DNA of 64,000 bases from Liriodendron chinense (GCA_003013855.2 PVNU02004120.1:62001-126000), one strand, 5' to 3'; shown: positions 11,899-23,399, numbered from the stretch's first letter. Made by a program: numbers and translations. Notes: generated by a model not told the origin, from the letters alone.

Positions 11899-14425
11899 AG
11901 TTTTTTTTTTTTTTAAGAGATAACTGAAGTTTTTTAAAAAGCCATACAAAGGTGGAAAGAATATAGAGAAGCTACAAAAAGAGCCAGGGGGATAAATCAG
12001 CGTCAATCATTAATTTAGCAAAAGGAGCCCATTCCAAAATGGCAATTTTGACAAGGCAAATAGCCTCCCTGACAAAAGATGTCTCGTTCTAAAAACAACG
12101 GCCATTCCAAACCCTCCAAATAAACCAAAGGATTCCAATCGCAACAAGTCTCCAAATTTCCTTTCAAGATTTATCCATCGTGCTCCCATGCCAAGCCCAT
12201 AGAAACTAATCAACAGACCGTGGCATCACCCATGACATATTGAATAAATCAAGGAAGTGGTCACAAATTGAGCGAGTGAAGGGACAATGGATAAACAAAT
12301 GATCGATCAACTCTGCATCCCTCACGCACATCAAGCAGATATTGAGTAAAACCAAACATCTTGTTTAAAATTTATATTGTTAGAACTCTCTTCCTACCAA
12401 CGAGCCACACAAATGCAACAATCAGCGGGGGACTCCGTACAACCAATTATGAAAAGGAAGTGAAGGCGACTGCAGCTTGGAAATGAGGCTATAAAACGAC
12501 CTCATAGAAAAGATACCAAAGCTATGAGCTTTCCAAATCATCGGATCTTCCTATTGAGGGGAAGGCATGGAGAGCTTAACATAATAAAGTAAGCTAAGGA
12601 TTGAATTCCTCATCCGAAAAATTCCACCAGCACGGAGGAGACCAAACTATGGAGCCACTAGAAATGGAGTAGCAACGATGCACCATAACAAACCTATCCG
12701 GAGCAAAATTAGCCAATCTCGGGAAAATCTCCTACAACGGCCTCTCCCCACACCAAGTATCAATCTAGAAATGGACTCGGTTCCCCTAACCAATGGAGAA
12801 TGAAGTTCCTTAATGAAATACATGCTCTGTTGCCACTATTGCTTTCCAGACATTTGAAGCCCAATAGAGAGAGGAAGATTCAATGCTCCAATCCCCCGAT
12901 TGAGTACTGTATTTAGCAGCAAGGAGGTCTCTCCACAATTTACGCGCTTCAGAGCCAAATCTCTGATACCATTTCCCAAGAAGAGTGAGATTCACGAAGC
13001 CTAAATCTTTCAAACCAGCTCCTCCTTCCTTGAGAGGCTTACAAACATCCTCCCACTTAAGCAAATTGAATTTTTTCTTCTCTTCCACCCCTTTCGACAA
13101 AAAGTCTCTTATCATTTTATCAAGACAGTCCAATACTGATTTTGGGCATCTAAATAATGATATAAAATAAATAGGCATGTTTGAGAAGGCCGCTTTAAGA
13201 AGACTCAACCTAGCTCCCACGGAGAGATCTCCGTGTTTCCAAGTTGACAGATTACTTTCGATTCTTTATATGACTTTGTACCACAAGTGTTTTGTCGGTT
13301 TTCCGACACAAGGGGGTAACCTGAGATAAAGAGGAGAGGAAAGAACATTTGCTTGTAGCCAAAGTTGTTTGCCAGTTGCATGAAGACTTCTCAATGAACA
13401 TGGATACCTAGCATTTCGCTTTTAGCGACATTCACGTTTAGGCCTGAGACCGCCTTGAAACAAAAAACAATTTTTTGAGATTGTCAACGGACGTCGTATC
13501 CACATCGCAAAAGAGAATTGTATCGTCCGCATATTGAAGGTGAGTGACTTACACTCCTACATCCGCCACTTTGAAGCCACAAATTAGATCATTATCTTCA
13601 GCTTTATGAAGCATCATGTTGAAAGCTTCCCCAATGACAACAAATAGATACTACGATAAAGGATCACATTCCCTAATACCACGGGAAGCCTTAAAGCATC
13701 TGAACGGAGATCCATTGATGAGCATTGAGAACGAAGGGGATTAAATGCAAGCCTGAATCCAACCTCTCCATCTTGGGCCACAACCAAGCCTTTAAAGCAT
13801 ATAGTCCAAAATTTCTCAGTCAACATGGTCGTAGGCTTTCTCTATATCGAGCTTGCAAGCTAACCCACTCTTCCCTTCCTTGTTCGTTCAGTCAATACAT
13901 TAGTGAGCTATTAGAGTTGTATCCAGGATTTGTCTACCCACTATGAATGTGCCATGATTTTCGAAGATGATCTTAGGTAAGAAACCTTTAAACCTCCGCG
14001 AGAGCACTTTGGCTAGAATCTTATAAGGACTCCCGAGAAGACTTACTAGCCTAAAGTCTTTCAAAGACTGTGCCACTTCTACCTTGGGAATTAGGGCAAT
14101 GGAAGTAGTATCAAGATCACAAGAAAGACAACTTCTTACAAAAAAAAAATTGATACAAAGTCCATTACATCTTTTCTCACCGTCAACCAAGATTTTTGAA
14201 AGAACATTATGGGGAGACCATCAGGGCCAGGAACCTTATCACCACACATTAAATTGATTGCAAGCTTGATTTCTTCTTCCGTAAAAGGCTTCTCAACGAA
14301 CATGGCATCTTCTAATGAGAGAAGATAGGAACTAAAGATTATCAAGAGTTGGCCTCCTCCAATCATTACCAGGAAGTAAGTCTTTATAATTTCGGATAAT
14401 ATTGAAGATTTCAAGCACATTTTTT
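11899..14425 (-). mobile_element. L1-type LINE relic, 5'-truncated, with poly(A) tail
   Basis: A T14 run at 11901-11914 is the poly(A) tail of a minus-strand element. Reading from 14420 down there is the start of a reverse transcriptase domain (FTEEEIKLAI, then VPGPDGLPIMFF), an IALIPKVEVAQSLKDFRLVS segment, an intact YADD box (13522-13533), an RDFLSKGVEEKKKFNLLKWE segment and a LLGKWYQRFG segment, and finally a broken zf-RVT end. Frameshifts and stops divide it into at least five frames. The endonuclease domain and 5' end are absent. It lies in the host intron in the same orientation as the gene. Confidence 0.8.
12810..14425 (-). pseudogene. L1-type reverse transcriptase, broken
   Basis: RT palm and thumb segments are spread over several frames: 14136-14420, 13900-14190, a frame around 13500-13800 with YADD, and 12810-13220. 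The catalytic YADD is intact, but the reading frame is lost. Confidence 0.75.
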
Positions 14426-14848
14426 TAATTTAGTAGACTAAATATTAACATTTTATTTTTATTTTTTTTACATAATCAAAGTCAATACCACTCAATTCCT
14501 CTTATAGCCCAATTCCTATATCGTTGAATTTTCTCAAATTCTCCAATTCTATCCCTAATTTCCAAACTTTCACAAATACTAACCGTAAATTTTCCATTTT
14601 TCCCAATCCCCCAAATTAACAGATTCAAAACCACAATCTTGACAAAATTCGTAAATTTTCCAAACCGTATAATCCAATTTTTCAAATATCCCAAATCCTC
14701 TTAACCTAAATTTTCCAATTCAAATGAGAGAAGTCGTTGAAATATGGCTTAAAAGCCCTTTCTTATCTATTCACGCCCTTATTAGGTTGTAAAACATAAA
14801 AAACAAAACACACATAAGTTAGCCATAAGAACTTGTTGACTGTGATCA
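14426..14848. other. A/T-rich stretch with degenerate CCAAATTTTCC-like repeats
   Basis: From about 14490 to 14720 short degenerate motifs of the form CCAATTTTC/CCAAATTTTCC recur with irregular spacing. No gene seen. Confidence 0.4.
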
Positions 14849-15489
14849 TTGTTGTCATGTGCGATCGCATATGCGAATATGCGATCGCATATGCCATTTT
14901 TTTTAGATGGATCGCATAATCGCATATGCCATCATATGCCATGATGGCATATGCGATCCGGGATAGTATGCGATGGCATACTTTTTTGTGCGATAAGTAT
15001 GCGATGGCATAGTTTGCAAGTTGTGTTTTTTTTTAATGTAAATTGTATTTTTAAATTAAGTTGAAACTCGTAACTTATAAGTTGTTCAAGTTATCAAGTT
15101 ATCATTTATCAATAAAAAATTTATGTTTGAAGTTTTTAATAATTAACTCTCTTAATGTAACATGTTGTTTGTTTTGTTAAATTTTATGTAAATATAATAC
15201 AAGTAATTAAACATATAACTTATTTTACAGATGGTTTAATAGTCTTAAACTACAATGAAATAGGTAAAAGAACTCAATCCAATCACTTGTAGTAATTAGG
15301 CATAGTTTTTCCTATTTTTTTATATTTTTTCCATTTTTTTTATTTTTTCTCTTTTTTTTACATATTTTTAAATTTAAAAAAAAAAAAAAAAAAGCCAATG
15401 CAAATATGTGATCGCATATGCAAGTATGCGATGGCATATGCGAACAGCATATGTCAGTCGCATACGATGGCATATGCGATTTGACAACA
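14849..15489. mobile_element. MITE built of TGCGATCGCATATGCG palindromes
   Basis: The direct repeat TTGACTGTGATCA is present at 14836-14848 and 15490-15502. Inside it, TTGTTGTCA opens the element and TGACAACA closes it. About 150 bases at the left and 90 at the right consist of iterated palindromic motifs GCGATCGC, GCATATGC and GCGATGGCATATGC. The centre is A/T-rich. Size 641 bp, no ORF. The 13-bp target repeat is longer than the 9 bp usual for MULEs; class undecided. Confidence 0.7.
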
Positions 15490-15549
15490 TTGACTGTGAT
15501 CAACCAATGTAATAGGATATTAGATAGGGTGAGAAGAATATAGGGAGAG

Positions 15550-16600
15550 GAGGAAGGATCTCCGCATGGTCTTTATTGACTCAAAGAAGCATATCATCAA
15601 GTGCCTCGAAAGTTAATCTAGTGGGTGTTGGTAAAGAAAGGAGTTTCAAGAGGATATATCAACATGATTAAGGAAGAGGGATATGTTTTAAGGAGTGGTA
15701 ACAAACGTGAAGACCACTAGGGTTGAGATGAGTTCCCACTTCCCACTCACTTTAGGCTTGCACCAGGAGTCGGCACTAAGTATGTACCATTTCGCACTAG
15801 TTATGGACAAGTTTACAAGGCATTTGCAGGAGATCCGATGGTGTACATTGTTTGTAGATGACATGGTTTTGACTTACAAAACGAGGGAGGGCATAAACAC
15901 AAAGCTAGATTCATGGAGGGTTGCTTTAGAATCTAAAGGATTTAAAACTAGTCAAGACAAAACCAAAGCATATGGAGTGCAATTTTAGTAACAATGGGAG
16001 TGAAAACAAGGAATTAGTTAAGATTGTTGACCAAGAAGTTTCACAAAATAACCGCTTTCAATACCTTGGTTCAATAATTCACAACAATATAGATATTGAC
16101 AAGGATGTTACCCATAAAATTCAAACCAGATGGTAGAAATGGAGGCACCTCGGGAGTTTTATGTCATGTACCACTCAAGTTGAAAGGGAAAATTTATAGT
16201 ATAGCTATAAGACCAGCCAAGCTTTATGGGACAAAATGTTGGGCAATTAAGGAACAACTTGAGATATATGGAGGCAAGACGAGCAAGTATAGAACTAGAA
16301 ATGCATGCATTCAAGGGGGGCTTAGGAGTAACACCAATAAATAATGAGATGAGGGAATTTAGACTTAGATGGTTTGATAATGTGCAACGCAGACAAAGAA
16401 CACCAATAGTTAGGAGTTGATACAAATTGAAGGCTCTAAAAAGGTTGAGGGAAGGCACAGAAGGACGTGGAATGGATCAGGGTAGTAAGAAAAGAACTTG
16501 GTCTAACTAAAGGTATGGCCCATGATAGAGTGAAATGGTGGAACAAGATTCATGTAGTTGACCCCACCAATTGGGACAAAGCTTAGATGTTGATGATAAG
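15550..16600 (+). mobile_element. RTE-type LINE relic (reverse transcriptase C-terminal half)
   Basis: Plus strand, broken frames encode RMVFIDSKK, a GLHQESALSMYHFALVMDKF segment, a CTLFVDDMVL catalytic box, and later a LYGTKCWAIKEQ segment and RLRWFDNVQRR, ending DPTNWDKA with a stop near 16585. This order is typical of plant RTE-clade LINEs. The short GATGTTGATGAT just after the stop fits the simple-repeat 3' end of RTE elements. It is 5'-truncated and dead (stops and shifts). Antisense to the host gene. Confidence 0.75.
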
Positions 16601-18090
16601 GATACCTCATGTGAAAAGCCACATGTACCACAATCATGCCTAGGCGCACGCATGCACTAAGCTTTAGGAGCACGCTCAAGGTAAACACCTCACCCAATGT
16701 CCTTGAGAGACACAACAAACCCGTAACGCGAAGGCGTGCGTCTGGGTCGCCTTTGACTCCACTAGGTAAAGTTGTTAAGTGTCAAAGCTTCACTACCCAA
16801 CCATGCTTGATCCAACTTCCAATATTGTTTCCACTAGCCCTTCCCTTTCATTTTCTAGCATCTTGTGAGATCATTGCTAAAATTTGCAATGAAGTGTTTG
16901 ATGCCCAATGTAGGTGTAGGAGGATACCTTGACAAGATACATGTTATTTACGTCTCCCTCTCCCCCCATCTTGGTGGGCATGGGATGGAGCATTCAATGA
17001 AACCTTTACGAGTGTATTGTACATTTGCCTTATCCTAAGTTACTCAAATATAAAATAAAATAAAAGGCGATCATTCTCGTCCCCATGTTAAGTTCTTCAA
17101 ACTTTAACAAACAAAAACACAACCATAGCATCTCTTATTCAATAAACACAAGCATTGACAAATAGGGGTAAAGTTCACATGGGGACTTAGGATAAGGCAA
17201 ATTTGGGTGCGGGAGCGAGGAAGCGCCTATTTTAAATTGCTAGCAAGTATAAACAACTAGGGAGCAGGAGCGAGTGTGTCAATCTGGAGTGCACTTCGAA
17301 GCAAAAGCAACACATAGATAGAATGATCATGCAACCAAGGTCCACACACTTGAGCAATATATAACACTTTCCATTGTTTCACAAGTACCATCATGAATCA
17401 TGGGTGAATCTTGATTGCCAATTCTTTGTCGCAAATGACATCAACTTTCCTTTAGCAAAACCACGCGGGAGTTCTTAAAGAATTTGGAGACCTTAGAACA
17501 ATTGGCTACTTCACGGGTAACCAAAAACTCATAACAAGCAACAATGACACCAGTAATTTCAAAATTCCCAAGTTCCATGCAGATGGAACTCCTCATTCCT
17601 CGTTGTTGGTTTTATTAGTTCTTTTTCTATTGCTTCCTATTCAGTACTTATTGCTCATGAAATTCATCTTCCAACCTTTCCCAAGAGAAAAAAGATCGAA
17701 AGAAAAGGATGCAAGCAAATTATACAAGCATTGGAAAGTTTGATATTTGTATATAAATTCATGAAAACCCAAGTTGATATCCAAGTACAAGGCTACTTTG
17801 ATGGTTAAAAAATTTTGTCTTCAAACAAACTAGAAAACCTTTGTTGTGTTTTGTAAGTAATTATGAGCAGTTAATGTTTCAAGCTGTCTAATATCTTTAT
17901 AATTAGACTATCGTTTATACTTTTTTCTCTTGAAAAACGTTGGGAGATGAATTTAATGAGCAGTAAGTAGTAAAGAGAAAGCAATAGAAAAAAGATGTAA
18001 TGAATCCAGCAACATGGAACACGAGGTCCCACCAACATCTTACAAGATAAAGAAACTCGGAAGTTGTTATGTCATGTCATTGTTGTTTCC
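16601..18090. other. Intron 2 stretch; one local inverted repeat
   Basis: No gene or bounded element. TTTGCCTTATCCTAAGT near 17029 is repeated inverted as ACTTAGGATAAGGCAAA near 17187, about 140 bases apart; it could mark a small decayed element. Confidence 0.35.
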
Positions 18091-18223
18091 AGTGTTTTAA
18101 ACAGTGTAGCGTATAGCTTAGCACTCACTACTCTATGGCATATAGTGTAAGCTACATTGCATGTAGTGCAAGCTACACGATACTTCTATTGTTAAATTAA
18201 AATAATACGAAATATATGATGAT

Positions 18224-19565
18224 TTTTTTTAGAGAGAATGACTATTTTATTAAGAGGCTCGCAAGGAACGAGCAAAGGATACAACGAATGAGCCGAAACT
18301 GAACGAAAAAAATCAGTCGAGGATGCCTTTGCATGCAAAGCCCATACCCCCAGGAGATCTTTCACTTTTCTTATGACCACTTCAAGCTCTAGCCGAATAT
18401 TCTTAAAATAACACCGTATCTTAGCCCCCCCCCCCCCCCCCCCCCCCCCCATATAGCCCAAAAAAAGCCATAATAAGCGGTCTTCAGGAAGGTTTCCCCA
18501 ACCGCCCCATGCCTCCGTTGTGCCAGGCCCAAAGAAGGTCCTCAACAATCGACGACATCACCCAATCTGTTGAAACAGAAAGAATAAATGGTTCCACACC
18601 TTACTGACAAAAGGGGCAATGAATGCATAGATGGTCAATAGACTCCTCATTGCCCATGCACAACACACATGTTGGGGAGAATCATGGCCCTTTGTTGGAG
18701 ATTGTCAATCGTAAGAATTCTTTTGCGGCACACCAACCACACGAAGACTGCAACTCAAAAGGGAGCCCCATAAAACCATTGCTGAAACGGATGACTAATG
18801 GGGCGACTTCTCAACTCTAAAATCACCTCAACGAGTGACTTGACAAAAAACTTCCCGAAAGGGTGTCTTGCCCAACTAATCGAATCATTCTCTTGATCAA
18901 CAAACTTAGCATTTCTCAAGATGTCAAGAAGGCCAACTAATTCCCCAATCTCATCCTCCTATAAATTCTTGCAGCAAGTGGGAGCCCACACCACGAAACC
19001 TCTAATAAGAGAGAAACAATCCACCACAGAGATAAAGCAATCCGAAGCAAGCCAAGCCAATCTCGGAAAAAGAACTTGGAAAGCAACTTCCACGCACCAT
19101 ACATCCACCCGGAAACAAATACGATGACCATTCCTCAGGATAAAAGAGATTTCCCAACACACAAGATATTTGTTCGCAGGGACCACTTTCCAAATAATTG
19201 AGGCCCTATACAAAGAAGATACTCTGACAAACCATCCATTTTCCTGCGTATCGCACTTAGATGTGATCACCTGCCTCCACATTCTTCCCTCTTCCACCCC
19301 AAATCTCTATATCCATTTACTGAGCAGAGCCGCATTCATGTCCCCTGGAGGTTTAATGCCCGCCTCTCCCTCCTTAATCGGCCTACAGACCTCGTCCCAC
19401 TTGAAGAGATAAAACTTGTTCCCCTCTCTTACGGCTCTCCAAAGAAAGTCACGCCTCAGTCTCTCAGGTCTCGATAAAACTGATTTCAAGCATTTAAAGA
19501 GGGACATAAAGTAAATAGGCATATTAGCAAATGCTGACTTAATGAGAGTTAGGCGACCTCCCGGT
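18224..19565 (-). mobile_element. Second L1-type LINE relic, 5'-truncated
   Basis: A T-run at about 18224-18232 marks the poly(A) side. The minus strand reads GGRLTLIKSAFANMPIYFMS, then RDFLWRAVREGNKFYLFKWD and AALLSKWI (19307-19570), further decayed frames to 18959, and a zf-RVT-like end near 18300-18540. It starts abruptly at GGRLTLIKS, the point of 5' truncation. A C26 run (18425-18450) lies inside. Confidence 0.7.
18425..18450. repeat. C26 homopolymer
   Basis: Twenty-six consecutive C residues inside the second L1 relic. Confidence 0.9.
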
Positions 19566-20615
19566 ATGGTGAATAGTAAAAAATAGCAAAAATAAAATAA
19601 AGGCCTAAAAAAATAAGTTCCATTCATGTTCAAAACAAGTAACCAAAAATCGCACACTTTATATTGAATCCAAAAAATCAAATTAACAAGTTAAAAAGCA
19701 AACGAATAACATAAAGATATACACAATTCTTTTTGTAGCAAGTATCACTAAATGACTAAACACGTAGAAGTCGTGTAACTGTGGGAATGGATGGGTTGGA
19801 TACTAGACCACAAAATTAATAACAATGGACAACCACCGTAGAGGGGAAAAAAAAAGTTAGGTTGATCCAGCCACCACATGGGCCACAGCATAGAAAACAA
19901 TGCACAACCACTCAAAACCCACCACTATAGCCGAGTGGCCCACATGATGGACTGGACGGGTTAGATGGAATTCCACACACACCAAAGTACTCCCCACATG
20001 ACACATGGTTGTAGAACAAGCTTAATCTATGATTTGCATTGGATTTGACCTCCCAAAAAGAAGAAAAAATAAAAACACCAAAAATAGATTAAGGAGAGGA
20101 ACTTATCTCTTTTTAGCTTTAAATCAATAATAAAACAAAAAATTGAGCTCCACAATCATACGAACATTCAAAGATGGGAAATCGACATTCTCATGGGCAT
20201 TGGGGCTGATTGATTCTCTAAATTTGTCTTCAATCATTATGTGGATTGAGAGAACCGAAAGAGGGGCCTTTAAAAGAGGGAATAGGGCTTTCAGTGAGAG
20301 AGGGAATAGTGCTTTCAAAAGAGGGAAATTGAGAAGTCTTTGGTTCTATGTGTTAGCATATTGTGTTAGTTTTACACCATTTAAAGCTGGTTGAAACTCT
20401 TCAACCATACACTTGGAAGAGTTGTTACAGTTGCCTGATACGTGTGATTCTAGAGATATGTTCCGCCCTCAACAAGAACTCCAATTTGGATAGCCTAGAT
20501 AGCTATACATCAATGCCACATATGAGGAGAATAAGTCACCACATTTTTCAAATTGTGCTTAACTAACATAAAATATTACAACATGAAATTTGGCAAGTCT
20601 TTAAGCTTTAAAACG
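19566..20615. other. Stretch without recognised genes
   Basis: Contains GGCCCACATGATGG-type words (19925-19960) of the repeat families seen elsewhere and a short degenerate repeat AGAGGGAATAG near 20270-20330. No gene supported. Confidence 0.3.
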
Positions 20616-20727
20616 CACTCCCACGGTAGCGTACCAAAATAGCATATGCTACATGAGAGTTACATTATTTTCGTGCACTATGTAGTTTTGTAGCTAAACT
20701 ACACTACAAGCACTATTTAAAACATTG

Positions 20728-21270
20728 GTTACTTCCTATTAAAAAAAAAGACCCATTTAATGGTCCTTGCAATTCTTCAACATCAAAGTAACAGGCATCC
20801 CATTGGCTGTTGAAATACGGGACCCTTTTTCTTATCAATGAGGCAATGTAGTCCTCACTTCTCACTAACAACAATTTACAAGGACTAACAACCTTTTCAT
20901 TTTGAGATGACCTAATGGCGAAAATAAATCCACTCGTCGTTAACAATAATAATACTTTAGTACAATTAAGAGTTCCCATTGCATGTCTATGGGGTTTTAT
21001 AGCTAAAAATTCCACATTGTTAACAAGTACTTACATTTGTACATTATGTATGGAAGCATTTGTTTATGTAATTATGTATTGGTAGATATGCAAAAACATA
21101 GACATATATATACACACGACCATATTGCTTTGGTTGAAATGACACGAGAATACAAAAAGGGAGGGAGGGAGGGAGGGAGAACAGGCAAAACATGTGTATA
21201 TGTATGTGTCTAAAGAGAGAGAGCACACAAAACATGTGTTATATGTATGTGTGAGCAACTAGACAGAGAA
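20728..21270. other. End of intron 2 near the donor; GGGA microsatellite
   Basis: Contains (GGGA)n at 21159-21180 and a duplicated ACATGTGTATATGTATGTGT-like segment near 21190-21255. No gene or bounded element seen. Confidence 0.4.
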
Positions 21271-21281
21271 GAACGACGCAC

Positions 21282-21361
21282 CGCAGTTCCATCGACCCTT
21301 TGATCGGAAGAAAGCCTCATCACGATTAATGCATTGAGGGTGATACGCCTTCGGGCAACCC
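21282..21361 (-). CDS. NERD: NERD-like protein, exon 2 (middle of the PHD finger)
   Basis: Exon of 80 bases too short to stand out as an ORF. On the minus strand an acceptor TTTTAG at 21362-21367 is followed by codons for GCPKAYHPQCINRDEAFF and then RSKGRWNC, matching the centre of the NERD PHD finger with its Cys and His ligands. Exon 1 ends with two bases of a codon and exon 2 supplies the third (CG+G = Arg). Exon 2 ends with one base (G) before donor GTGCGT at 21281. The phase fits exon 3 exactly (G+GT = Gly, then Trp-His). Confidence 0.88.
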
Positions 21362-21480
21362 CTAAAATCCAAATGGAACCCCTTTCATCAAAATCACAAC
21401 AACAATAAAACAGAAATAATAATAATAATAATAACCACTTGAGATCCTAGAATTCCTTCAAAATGAAAAGAAGTACGCAC
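21362..21480 (-). other. Intron 1 of the NERD-like gene
   Basis: Intron of 119 bases with donor GTGCGTAC and acceptor ATTTTAG on the minus strand. It contains an (AAT)n microsatellite at about 21415-21433. Confidence 0.85.
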
Positions 21481-22053
21481 CGCCGATCACAGAGGACGAG
21501 ATTTCCACCATCAAAACATATAAAACAGACATCTTCTTCTTCCTTCTTCTTCGGTGGGGCCCTTGGGCGGTGGCGTAAAGACGCTGTTGGCCGGCCCCGC
21601 CTCCGCCTCCCTCCTCGGCCCGTCTCCACAACAGCAGCCTCCCCTGTTTCCTTCACCTCCTCCTCCACCGCTCCCGTCACCACCATCGGAGCTGTCACAT
21701 CCACCGGAGCCATCGCCCCCATCAGAGCCGCCAGCATCCACCGGACCCGTCGTTTCCACCGTATCCATCGATTCCACCTGACCCGTCGCCTCCACCGGAG
21801 CCGTCGCCTCTACCGGAGCCGTCGCGTCCACCGGAGCCGGCTCCTCGGCAGGGGCGGCAACAGCAGGAGGAGAGCCGAGGAGCTGCGAGTCGTCTACGAC
21901 TTCAGGAAGTATTAGGGTTTCGGGAAGAAGGGCGATGACATCCTGAGCAACAGACGGCTCCAACTCGTCCTGAGGCGGCCTGTCCTCCGCCTCGGTGGAA
22001 TGCTGGTATTGTTGAGAAAGGAAGACATCCGAAATCTCTTCTTCTTCTTCCAT
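21481..22053 (-). CDS. NERD: NERD-like PHD/CCCH zinc-finger protein, exon 1
   Basis: First coding exon of a NERD-like (zinc finger CCCH domain-containing protein 19/44) gene. In Arabidopsis NERD is a chromatin-associated GW-type protein in siRNA-dependent DNA methylation; the role here is inferred. The ATG at 22051-22053 has G at +4 and opens an acidic Glu-rich N-terminus, followed by tandem TAPVEA-like hexapeptides. The end of the exon, in a different frame, encodes an AT-hook-like RRRGRP, a basic KKK stretch and the first PHD cysteines (VCFICFDGGNLVLCDRR). The exon stops at CG with donor GTGCGTAC. Its 573 bases are one too many for the phase of exon 2; the frame change lies near the C5 run at 21716-21720, where loss of one base would restore the frame. 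This may be a sequencing error or a disabling mutation. Family assignment is firm; activity is not. Confidence 0.85.
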
Positions 22054-22330
22054 GGAAATACAGATGGGAAACCCTAGGGTTTCCGTACGACTGGTTTTTT
22101 GGCCGGTTTTGTTAGATCAAGACCACGTGAACAACGACCGAAGATGGTTGGGGTTTTCGGGTTACATAGAAAGAGGGAAGGAGAGATAGGGTGGACAGGA
22201 AAGAAAGACTCCCCCAATTAGCACATGCGAGAGGCCCCTCGGTCGCGGAGGAGATGACTTTTATACGCGTTCCGCCGGTTGACATGCTTACAGTCCTCGG
22301 GCGCTGAGACGGGTCGGTTGGGGAATGCTG
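22054..22330 (-). promoter_or_regulatory. 5' leader and proximal promoter of the NERD-like gene with telo-box
   Basis: About 15 bases upstream of the start codon on the minus strand lies AAACCCTAGGGTTT (22069-22082 approx.), a palindromic telo-box. Telo-boxes (AAACCCTA) are common in promoters and leaders of plant housekeeping genes. No clear TATA box is seen, which fits a broadly expressed gene. The left boundary is the start codon; the right boundary is approximate. Confidence 0.5.
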
Positions 22331-22379
22331 CTCATCTAGACCGTTGACTTAGTGGGCCCCACATCATTCTTTCGTCCAA

Positions 22380-22905
22380 AAATCTCATGGATGGTGCGAT
22401 GGTTAAGCATTTAACTAGTAGACGGCTAATAGATGGTTAGCAGCCGTGGAATGATTGTCCACATCCATCAACAGAAGGCAAATGATTGGACGGTCAGGAT
22501 CTTTTACTTGGGCAGCATCATAGTCAAAAAGTAGGGTTCTTAAGTAGCCGGATCCTGGTGATATTCGATGTATTTGGCCTTTTGAATCGGATCTATATCG
22601 ATCGGGTCTAAATCCGATTGTGAGGTCGGCAGTTGTCAAAAATATCCGACTGGTACCCGAACATATGATTTTCTTAATTCTATTCTTTGTGGAATTATAT
22701 TTGTGACGTAGAAAAAAAGTCACTGGTGTGTTATTAATATTACTTTGAGTCCAAACACGGAACAAAGCAAACCAGACCCGATTCCGGATTCAAACTCTTC
22801 TAGATGGTTAAAACCAGACCCGACCAGATTAGATACCGAAATCTGATTGGATTTGGATCTACAGCAAACCCACAGTAGTTGAATCCATTTACTTTTTAGC
22901 CGGGT
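22380..22905. repeat. Short-period ATCCGA/TCGGGT-rich stretch, probable hAT-MITE debris
   Basis: Recurring GATCCG, ATCGGGT and CCAGACCCGA motifs resemble the interiors of the bounded hAT MITEs at 24135 and 46802. No terminal pair or TSD could be fixed. Confidence 0.35.
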
Positions 22906-22914
22906 CCGTGCCTG

Positions 22915-23399
22915 GGGACGCGGTTTGGCTGATGACCCAGCTCAGCAGGGCTGATGTCAAGCTCTATGGGGCCCACCATGGTGTATGTGTTATACACATG
23001 GTCCATCCATTTTTCCAGAGCATTTTAGGAAATGAGCCCAAAAATAAGGCAGATCGAAAGCTTAAGTGGACCACACCATAGGAGACAATGGGGATTGAAC
23101 CCTACCCGTTGAAAACATATTAGAGGCCATGGAAGTTTTTGGATGAAGCTGATATTTGTGTTTTCCCTTCATCCAGGGTAATTTGAGCTAATTAACAGTG
23201 GGGGTTCATTCACCACTATTTCCTGTGGTGTGGTCCACTTGAGATTTAGATCTGCCTCGTTTTTTTTTTTTGGATCATGTCCTAAAATGAGCTGGCAAAA
23301 TGGATGAACGGCGTGGATAAAATACATATATCATGGTGGGGCCGACAGAGCTTTGACACAGCTCGTAGACTGGTGTTTGGGTCACCTGCCAAACCGCGT
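22915..23399. mobile_element. MULE-like MITE with 9-bp TSD
   Basis: Direct repeats CCGTGCCTG (22906-22914 and 23400-23408) flank long imperfect terminal inverted repeats beginning GGGACGCGGTTTGGC and ending GCCAAACCGCGT. Further inside both arms carry GGGGCCCACCATG/CATGGTGGGGCC. Length 485 bp, no ORF. A 9-bp TSD with long TIRs is typical of Mutator-like elements. The interior phrases (TCATTTTAGGACATG, GTGGTGTGGTCCACTTGAG) recur in the cluster at 51600-53525. Confidence 0.72.

Larger units (their letters stand above)
18092..20727. mobile_element. TIR element with TGTTTTAAAYAGTG ends, split by a LINE
   Basis: The left end CAGTGTTTTAAACAGTGTAG and the right end CACTATTTAAAACATTG are inverted copies, each followed inward by GTAGC/GCTAC-rich sequence. 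A second L1 relic (18224-19565) and about 1 kb of unassigned sequence separate them. TSD not resolved. The link between the ends is an inference. Confidence 0.4.
5350..21281 (-). other. Intron 2 of the NERD-like gene, 15.9 kb, transposon-rich
   Basis: The donor at 21281 (GTGCGTCG) and acceptor at 5350 (CATTTCAG) bracket 15,932 bases. The exon phases match across it and the joined residues complete the PHD finger. It holds L1, RTE and copia relics and several MITEs, in both orientations, listed separately. Confidence 0.8.

Noticed and set aside
21463..21915. 150-codon plus-strand ORF rich in Arg, His and Ser
   Set aside because: Antisense shadow of NERD-like exon 1; its composition follows from the GC-rich hexapeptide repeat on the other strand.
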